Shown here one piece after another: positions 57,096-64,000 of a DNA stretch of 64,000 nt. Source of the stretch: Engraulis encrasicolus (lineage: Eukaryota > Chordata > Actinopteri > Clupeiformes > Engraulidae); the NCBI RefSeq assembly GCF_034702125.1, contig NC_085861.1:56035363-56099362 (forward strand), given 5' to 3'. How positions within the stretch are numbered: the stretch's first letter is position 1; each line of letters opens with the position of its first letter. Made by a program: the position numbers and the translations under genes. The notes under the pieces were generated by a model. That model was not told the origin of the DNA. It saw only the letters and a list, made by a program, of their open reading frames with translations, and ran no database searches.

Positions 57096-57307
57096 GTATT
57101 GTATTTTGTAATTGTATTTTGTATTATATATTTTAAAATGTGTGTGTATTTTTTACTCTTTTTTTTACAACTTTTTACTTCCTTTTTTTCAAGGAACATC
57201 AAACCTGTCAAGGGACAAAAGACCTGTCAAGGGACAAAAGTCAGCTACAATCTTGTATATTTAGCATTTTTGTTTAAATGCTGGCAATATATGCTGTCCC
57301 TTTCTTA

Positions 57308-57317
57308 AATAAATAAA
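57308..57317 (+). promoter_or_regulatory. Candidate igflr1 poly(A) signal
   Basis: Overlapping AATAAATAAA about 0.93 kb after the igflr1 stop. It is the first AATAAA on the + strand that I noticed in the gap before the C1q gene. Use is inferred. Confidence 0.4.
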
Positions 57318-57509
57318 CTTGTAAACTTGTAATCAATTGATGATGGCTGCAGCCTACTCTTAAGCCTTGTGCGCATACAGTATGCGTGTGTGCTCGCGCA
57401 TGTGTGTCACACAATGCAGCAATATAATACACAAAAAGCCATGTGATATAAAATGTATAAAAATGTATAAAATATAAAAAATTAAGCCGAAATGTAATAT
57501 TTTCAGTAG

Positions 57510-57515
57510 TTTATT
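57510..57515 (-). promoter_or_regulatory. Candidate poly(A) signal of the C1q gene
   Basis: TTTATT on the + strand gives AATAAA on the minus strand, about 205 bp after the C1q stop. It lies in a fragment of the TTAA MITE family, so the repeat may supply the signal. Confidence 0.4.
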
Positions 57516-57718
57516 TCCAGAATTCATGCTGCCCATTCACAAATGTCATCTTTTCTATTAGTATATTCCACCACTATCAGTTTCTATGTATTCTTCTTGA
57601 GAATAATAAAAGTTTCAGGTGCACCCAAGAACATTACACAATTTCTTACCACATCATAACAGCATGAAATTTCCTACCACCACCACCACAACATCAATTC
57701 TTACGATAGACTAGGTAA

Positions 57719-58544
57719 TTACAGATCCACCTTTTGTGTAGATTTATCCAGCAACAGCGAACCAGAAAATGTGATGCAGCGAGAGGTTTCATCACTCCAG
57801 GCCTCTCCACTGTCCTGGCCCACAGTGACCTGATCATTCTGCGCCAACTCAGCCATGTAGGTGCACATGCTACCCACAGTGAATCCTATTTTAAGGTGAG
57901 AATGACACACAACTTTACACACGCCGTTTACTTTCAGACACCACAGATTGTCTCTGTAACTTCTAGTGCTTTGGGTTGAGAAGAAAAACTGGTAGATTCC
58001 ATGAACTGGAGCAGTGAAGATGCCAGTATCTCCACTAAAGGCCAGTCCTTCATTCAGAGTGACATCAGAGAAAGGGATGGGGTGCATTTGTCCATAGATT
58101 GGCGAAGGGTGTGCAGCATAGAAGTGAACAGCTCTGGGACCTTAAGGTAAGCGCAAACATAGAGAAATTGGTGGAGAGATTGTTTCCATTTGTTTGCTTT
58201 TACGTCTTTTCAATGACTATTACAACGTTCCACTGGCAGAACTGTGTGCATTATGGGTCTACATTACCTGTACAGGCAACTTGTTGCTCCAGAGAGGGAT
58301 TGGTCTGTTTTTTTTGTTTTATAAAAAAAAGGATAGCAGAAGGAATACATTATAGCCTACCTCGCTACCTGTAATATATCACTTTGAACTACACACTGTA
58401 TGCTAGGCTACATGTTGGATAATTGATCAGTTATATCATAATCAAGAAGAATAAAGGAGGCATGTACTCACATTGGATTGAATTGGCCTGACATGGCACA
58501 GGAGTGGAATGATCAACAACACTACAGCTGCTTTGAGTCCCATG
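57719..58544 (-). CDS. Secreted C1q-domain protein (no collagen stalk), 3 exons
   Basis: Exons on the minus strand: 58544-58473, 58304-58268, 58140-57719; GT/AG junctions and phases agree, giving 176 residues. Exon 1 is a clean signal peptide (MGLKAAVVLLIIPLLCHVRP, cleavage probably near residue 18-22). Exon 2 adds TNPSLEQQVACTG. Exon 3 is a full C1q jelly-roll domain: AVHFYAAHPSPI, IPFSDVTLNEGLAFSGDTGI, FTAPVHGIYQFFFS, MCTYMAELAQNDQVTVG and the closing CITFSGSLLL. The protein probably forms secreted trimers. The collagen-like repeats of C1q or C1QTNF proteins are absent, as in many fish C1q-like and cerebellin-like proteins expanded by local duplication. Exon 3 alone looks like an intronless fragment; the signal-peptide exon 0.3 kb upstream shows it is a complete gene. 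No exact orthologue is assigned. Confidence 0.9.
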
Positions 58545-59187
58545 GTATTTAGTGATGAAATCTATAAAAGTCAGTGTTTATATTAGCCTACCAGCAAACC
58601 AACAAATGCAAACACTTTGATAGTGTGCAATAGACTTACAGAGCTATTGTACAGTTTTATTTAGCAATATCATCATACCTGTTAACATGCAATGTCCGCA
58701 GAGTGTGAGGTCTGTGATCTGGTTTTCAGGACACTTCAACTGACAGCACACATCTAAACGCAGCTATTCACGAATAATAGGCCTACTGCTTGTGCTGATA
58801 TTATCAGTTCAGTTAATGATTATTATGCTAAAACACCTTTTAGACCTTTTCCTTTTTGACCTTTGTGTTTAAAGGTAGGCTACGCCATACACTTGACAAG
58901 GGTGTCTAAAGCTGTGTACACAAGCAAAGATTCAGAATGCTATTGTTTAGTACAATGTACATCCAAAATAATATACTGTATAGTCACATTGTATTTGTCT
59001 CTGTGGGGATCCCTCCCCCCCAAGAAAATGAGGCATGAAACACAAGGCATGTTGCTATCTGTCTATGTTGTAACCAAATCTCATGACAGGAAGCCAACAC
59101 TCACAAGCATATTTACATCACAAGACAGTGACAGAAGACATCTGGGCATTGGACAGGCCAAGCTAACAACAACAGCAACAACAACAA

Positions 59188-59222
<35 letters not shown>

Positions 59223-61144
59223 GGCCTACTACAGTACTACTACTAATAATAATAATACATCAGCAACACCAATTCTAACTATGTAGTATAGTGCATTATG
59301 ACCAGCAATGCATACTGTCAAATGCATCAAGAAGGATAAATAAATAAATAGGCCTACATTAACTAAACAAATGTTTATGTAATTGGTACAATGTGTTGTT
59401 CCTCCTCAGGGCTGGTAGCCCCATAATGCACGTTGTTCCACCAGCTATACAAGTCATTGTAAAGTTAACTACCATAGTACTGCACTACTATGACGTAACA
59501 CAGGACATTTAGTAATGCACTATGACTTGGACATTACCATTCTGGTAACAGCAAATTTATAACACTGTGTCTTAATGGGTTAGATATGTTATGGCACAGA
59601 GATTTTTAGTTGTAAGCAACTGGGCTTTTTCTGATCATGTCTTTGTTTCATACAGATGGCCTGGAGCTGCAAACCTGGCTCTCGCCAGCTGATTTACATA
59701 CTATACTGTATGTTTTGCCTTCGTCTTCATCTTCATCAACCTATACGCTTTCGAATGATGCTCCTTTTAAAAAATCCTTGTGTGTGATTGAATGAACAAT
59801 CTGTCCGTCATCTTTACTGTCGGGCAACTTCAGCCACTCACATTTACCCGTGACGCAGCTGAAAATGTCAGGTGGAAGAAGAACCATAAAGCCGGCCCAA
59901 ATGGAAATTTCACTCCACGATCCTGATTGGCTCAATCGTTCAGAAATTATTCTGATATTCACGGCCCTCGGATAGTTGCATGAGGAAATCACATGTAGTT
60001 TGGTGAAACAGAGCTAGAGTCAAGAGAGAGAGGGGTGAAGTTTGAAATGATATGGTAAATGGACTGCATTTACAGCACCTTTCCACTCCTTCGAGCACTC
60101 AAAGCGCTTTACATTATATGCTTCACATTCACCCATTCACACTCTCATTCACAGTGGCAATGTTTCACGCCCCGCAGCTTGGTCAATTAGTGTGTGGATG
60201 GAGGATCACCAGATCAATACCCTGCCATGATGGAAAACCCCTGAAATGTGATCAAAAGGAAGAGACATCACAAGCAATCAAACAAAGCTCAGCAACTTGA
60301 ATCTTTTCACCGGGAGTGGAATTAAGTCATCCAAGAACAATGTGAAAGACTGGTGGAGAGCATAGCAAGATGCATGAAAGCAGTGATTAAAATCCAGGGT
60401 TATTCTACTAAAATTTGATTTCTGAACTCTTCCTAAGTTAACACACAACTATTGTGTTGTTTAAAAGTGAATATCATCTTGCTTTCTTTGGATTTCTTGA
60501 GGTCTTAAAAACATTACATTTTTTCTGTTATTTTGACTATTTGTAACTTTCTGCAAATAAATGCTCTAAATGACAATATTTTCAGAAGGAAATGTCAGTA
60601 GTTGATAGAATGAAACAATGTTCATTTTACTGAAACACATGCCAGCAAGTACTAAGACCAGAAAAACGGCTGATTTCAAGGTGGTCTCTCGATTTATGTC
60701 GCAGCTGTAGGCCTATATAATATACACGTGCCAAATGTCAGCTTTTCCCTACGTCTGGTTCTATGGGCTGCCATGGCTATGAATGAAAGTGACAGAATAA
60801 CCACACTAGATGAATGATGTAGTTTACCTATGCAATTCTTAAATGATATTTAAAATGAGAAGACAGCCTATTTATAATAATGAGAAGCACAATTTGACCA
60901 ATCTTAATATTTTTTGTGTGTTTGCAAATTCTGAGACTTGTTTTATGGAGCAGTGCCGAGTTTTATTAATGTAGTTAATTCATTCATATTCAACATAGCA
61001 CCCTTTTCCCATCAAATATGTGGATTACTTTTAACTTTTATCCTACATCTACTGTAGCACAATGGAGATGTGCTCTAAAAGTGTGTAGCAATATTATAGA
61101 TTGCACTGCGGTAACTCAAACAGAAACAAAAAAAAGAACAATGT
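58545..61144. other. Intergenic between the C1q gene and kmt2b
   Basis: Contains a (TAC)n array (about 59187-59221), a dispersed fish repeat (ATGGTAAATGGACTGCATTT, 60051-60165), the Tc1 remnant at 60175-60305 and otherwise no gene. The C1q promoter should lie just above 58545, but no TATA box is clear. Confidence 0.5.
60175..60305 (+). mobile_element. Tc1/mariner transposase C-terminal remnant
   Basis: TGTGGATGGAGGATCACCAG and ATGTGATCAAAAGGAAGAGA match the fragment at 16168-16310 (VWMEDHQINT .. NVIKRKR), with a deletion of the segment between them. Confidence 0.65.
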
Positions 61145-61692
61145 GTTCAAATGTTTAACAGCTTTATTAATCAAATAACAATAAATAAAAAAGTGCATAG
61201 AAAATGAATCCACTTTAGAAATATGATACAAGTATTTACACCTCCGGGTTCGTTTTATACAAAGTTACAAGGATACATTTTGCACAATTATACACCATTT
61301 AAAAAAAAACAAACAAACAAAGAAACAAAAAGTTAGTTAAAAAGAGAAAATCAACATGAGCAAAAGCTTTCAACAGCAGTAAAATAAAATTGTGATGATT
61401 CACCAACAGCTCACATGACCTTCATTGCACACAATAATAGGCAACTACACCGTGGTGCTATAGTGCTTAGTCGCCCGAGTTCTGATGTTGTTCCTTTTAC
61501 AAGTTGAGGTAGAATCCTTGCAATAGTTATGGAATTTTACATCTTTTTTATAGTCGTCATGGGGATGTCACCAGAAGAACATGTCAACAAAACTTCCAGG
61601 ACACGATGAAGGTTTTGGTGGGGGGCTGGCATTATGTTAACGTTTGCACCTCATTATTATTCATTCTCATGCTCTCTGATGAGAAAACAGTG

Positions 61693-61723
<31 letters not shown>

Positions 61724-63005
61724 ATAAGCCAACCGACTGAGACACATCATAAAAAAATATGCATACTCTTAACATGCATAATTAAATCACTCTGTTCAGA
61801 CTTCAGTTTGAACACACAAGCAAAGGAAATCGAAACCTCTTTGAAAAAAAAAAGAACTTAGCGCCCCCGTCTGCTACAACTGTAGACAATCTTGGGGGTC
61901 AGATTATGAAATGGAGAAAATGCACATCTATTCAATGATTAAAATACAGAGATAAAAGACTCTTACGTTGCCTGTTACCTCTGATGTTCACACTTCTGCC
62001 TGAGAAGTCGAACTGTAACGTGTCAGGTAGGGAGACTTTCGGCAGAAGGCCTCAGCAGTCAGTGTTGTGTGAAAGCATTCATAAGACATGATTAGGGACA
62101 TCACAATAAATTACAAAAAGAAGAAAAAAATACAACAGTATAAAGCATGGTGGCATAAAAACACAAGTGGTCTCTGATCTAAACAAAGGCTGAGAAAGAA
62201 ACACATCAGTGGAGTTCTTTCAAAATGAAAAAAATAAAATGAATAAAATGGGAAAAAAAAGATGGTCTGGAAAAAACAAAACATGGTTGCGGATGAATAG
62301 GAAACGGTGAAAAAGAGAAAATAGAGAAAATCTTGGGGTCAGAAAAGACGGTAAGACCTCAGTCCTAGAACCTGAGAAAGAAAGCTCTAAGCTTTTTACT
62401 AGCACCATGATAATCTCAGAAAAAAATGAAACAAGGAGAGCTTTCAGTCAAACAGGAAGAGGCACACAAGCGTGGGTGGCAACATAAATAACAGCTCACA
62501 AAAAAAAACATGGGACCATGTCCAATGGCTGACTTAAGGGTTAAAAACATGATCCATCAACGGTTTTGGCAAATGAAAGGAAAAGTCAGCTAGAACTCAC
62601 AAGACGAGAAGTCAACAGTAGAAAGCATGCCAGTTCAAATTGCAATACGACTGACTCAGGGAGGTGACAATGTGACAAAAGGTGACAAAAAGAGTAATGG
62701 AGTCCACGGTCACTTGCTCTTCCCGTGTGTGAATCCTGCAGAAAGCCTCACAGTCACACTCTTGTGGAGTTTGAGACACTATGTGAAAAGGGTAGATGCC
62801 TGGAATGATGTCAACCAACTTGCCAAAAAAAAATGGAGGTGGGCTGGGGGTGGGGGGGTGGCGCCTGGAAGACCCATGTTCAATGTTCAATGTTTTAATG
62901 TCAATGTTTCCTCTGCTGTGTTTAAAGTTAGACACTGACTTGGGGAGGGGGAAAAAAAGATGTCTTCCAAAACTCTGCACGGGGAATCCCCATGTGTCTT
63001 CCTGA
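61145..63005 (-). other. kmt2b: Probable kmt2b 3' UTR
   Basis: The roughly 1.86 kb downstream of the kmt2b stop is AT-rich, without introns or repeats that break it clearly, and ends at the AATAAA signal below. A TA-rich stretch (61691-61728) and several A-runs occur inside. The extent is inferred from the poly(A) signal alone. Confidence 0.55.
61163..61168 (-). promoter_or_regulatory. Candidate kmt2b poly(A) signal
   Basis: TTTATT on the + strand, within GTTTAACAGCTTTATTAATC, gives TTAATAAAGCTGTT on the minus strand, a canonical AATAAA in a favourable context. Confidence 0.5.
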
Positions 63006-63281
63006 TCAGTTGAGAAAGGTTCGACAGCGCCGGGCCCCACAGTTGCAGTTGAGCTTGTTGCTGTCGTCCTCGATGGGAAATTTGTAGTCGTACGTGAGCT
63101 CTTCGCCTCGGTAGATTTTGCGTAAAGCGAAGATGACAATGTGCTTCTGACCCTCAACATTGATGACACGCGAGTAACAGTTTGGCTCGCAGGAGTGGTT
63201 GATGAAACGCGCAGCGTTACCGTGCATGGTGGCGTCCACGACATCAAAGTCATCAATACGAAACATGTAGCACCCAATGCC
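63006..63281 (-). CDS. kmt2b: Histone H3K4 methyltransferase KMT2B, last exon (SET C-terminal half and post-SET)
   Basis: The exon begins after TTATGTTGCAG at 63281 and encodes 91 residues then [63 protein letters not shown], then the post-[24 protein letters not shown] and ELTYDYKF are the cofactor and active-site motifs of SET enzymes. The CxCx4C cysteines of the post-SET zinc site are present. The sequence is closest to the MLL1/MLL2 pair (KMT2A/KMT2B). I choose KMT2B because its 3' end faces igflr1, as in mammals; KMT2A cannot be excluded on this exon alone. The remaining exons lie beyond position 64000. Confidence 0.88.
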   Translation of the reverse strand, partial: GIGCYMFRIDDFDVVDATMHGNAARFINHSCEPNCYSRVINVEGQKHIVIFALRKIYRGEELTYDYKFPIEDDSNKLNCNCGARRCRTFLN

Positions 63282-64000
63282 CTGCAACATAAGAAACAGA
63301 AACATAAATGTGGGCAGGTGTGGGCTTTCCACCCCTCCGCGCGGAAATTTTCCGACACCACACTCCGTTGACGGAGGGCTTCGACAGGTTTCCCTGAATG
63401 CATTGCGAATTCATTTAAAAATTGGCGGCAAGCCGTGGCACCCACAACAGCACACAAGTTTAAGTATTTTCGCCACAATTGACGGTTTTGAAGTGGTAAT
63501 AATTATTCCATTGTACTAAGTTTAACATTATCCTAATGTGTGATGGCCCTTTTCTCCGTGAAACGCACATGAAAAAAATCGCTATTAACGTCAACCGAAT
63601 GCATGGAATTAGTCAGCTGTGAGTGTCATTCCTTGATTGTTGAAGGGATATCCCAATTGGTAGCGGTTGCGTTTCAAGCCCTACACCTTACAGCTTCGTT
63701 GGAAAGCATGAGGGGCATGGGGAAGGCTTAGAGATAGGAGTAGAGATTAGTAATGGGAAAGGCCCTTTCACACTTGCACGCAGGAAAGGAACCTCTTCTC
63801 TCTCCCTCCCAATGTAAATGAACTACGGAGATGTCCCTAACCCAGCATGTTTAGCTAACTTGCTACAGCCAAAGACGCAGTTTCACAAGATGGATTCACA
63901 AAGCAATCAAAAATAATGTCACTTAAGCAAAATATGCATAGTACCGCATGATATGCATAGTACCGCATGATACTATTCCAACTGTAAGCAAAATTTACAA
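63282..64000 (-). other. kmt2b intron, runs off the window
   Basis: No preceding SET exon is visible. Minus-strand frames here are intronic and have no KMT2 similarity. Confidence 0.6.

Noticed and set aside
63006..63281. Assignment to KMT2A
   Set aside because: The SET end is nearly the same in KMT2A and KMT2B; the convergent igflr1 neighbour favours KMT2B, though the exon alone does not prove it.
62612..63478. 288-codon minus-strand frame overlapping the kmt2b last exon
   Set aside because: It is an out-of-frame shadow of the SET exon joined to intron and 3' UTR; the SET protein is in the frame of 63006-63281.

Overview
This window is vertebrate nuclear DNA, almost certainly from a ray-finned (teleost) fish. 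Three things point to that: spliced genes with short exons and GT/AG junctions, long dinucleotide arrays, and a dense mix of fish-type repeats (L2/Maui, RTE and other LINEs, Tc1/mariner, hAT-like MITEs, tRNA-derived SINEs). The species cannot be determined from the sequence. Nothing prokaryotic or CRISPR-like is present.

Four host genes can be assembled exon by exon. (1) crppa (ISPD, D-ribitol-5-phosphate cytidylyltransferase) is on the + strand at 12793-30111, with ten coding exons and 434 codons in perfect phase. (2) igflr1, a TNF-receptor-like protein with a cysteine-rich ectodomain, one membrane span and a C-terminal death-like domain, is on the + strand at 37825-56376, with eight exons. 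Its 11.3-kb first intron carries two nearly intact LINEs. (3) A short secreted C1q-domain protein is on the - strand at 57719-58544, with three exons. (4) The last coding exon of kmt2b (C-terminal half of the SET domain and post-SET) is on the - strand at 63006-63281, followed by a long 3' UTR to about 61145. igflr1 and kmt2b face each other tail to tail, as on human 19q13. The human orthologue of crppa lies on a different chromosome (7p21), so its place next to igflr1 is notable.

Region by region: 1-12.7 kb is a repeat-rich intergenic stretch (a gag fragment of a probable DIRS-type element, LINE tails, Tc1 remnants, a 503-bp solo-LTR-like insert, SINEs, a TTAA-type MITE split by a LINE fragment, a hAT MITE). 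12.8-30.1 kb is crppa, whose introns hold L2 fragments and several nested inverted-repeat elements. 30.1-37.8 kb is intergenic, with a perfect 37-bp hairpin, 41-bp tandem units and a foldback structure of about 4.3 kb. 37.8-56.4 kb is igflr1. 56.4-64 kb holds a Tc1-like remnant, the C1q gene, intergenic sequence and the 3' end of kmt2b.

The genes do not form one pathway: crppa serves alpha-dystroglycan O-mannosyl glycan synthesis, igflr1 is a cell-surface receptor, the C1q protein is probably a secreted trimer, and kmt2b methylates histone H3K4. The main interest lies in layered transposon insertions that can be dated by target-site duplications and by uninterrupted copies inside the same window, and in a decayed duplicate of an igflr1 exon flanking a Tc1 insertion.
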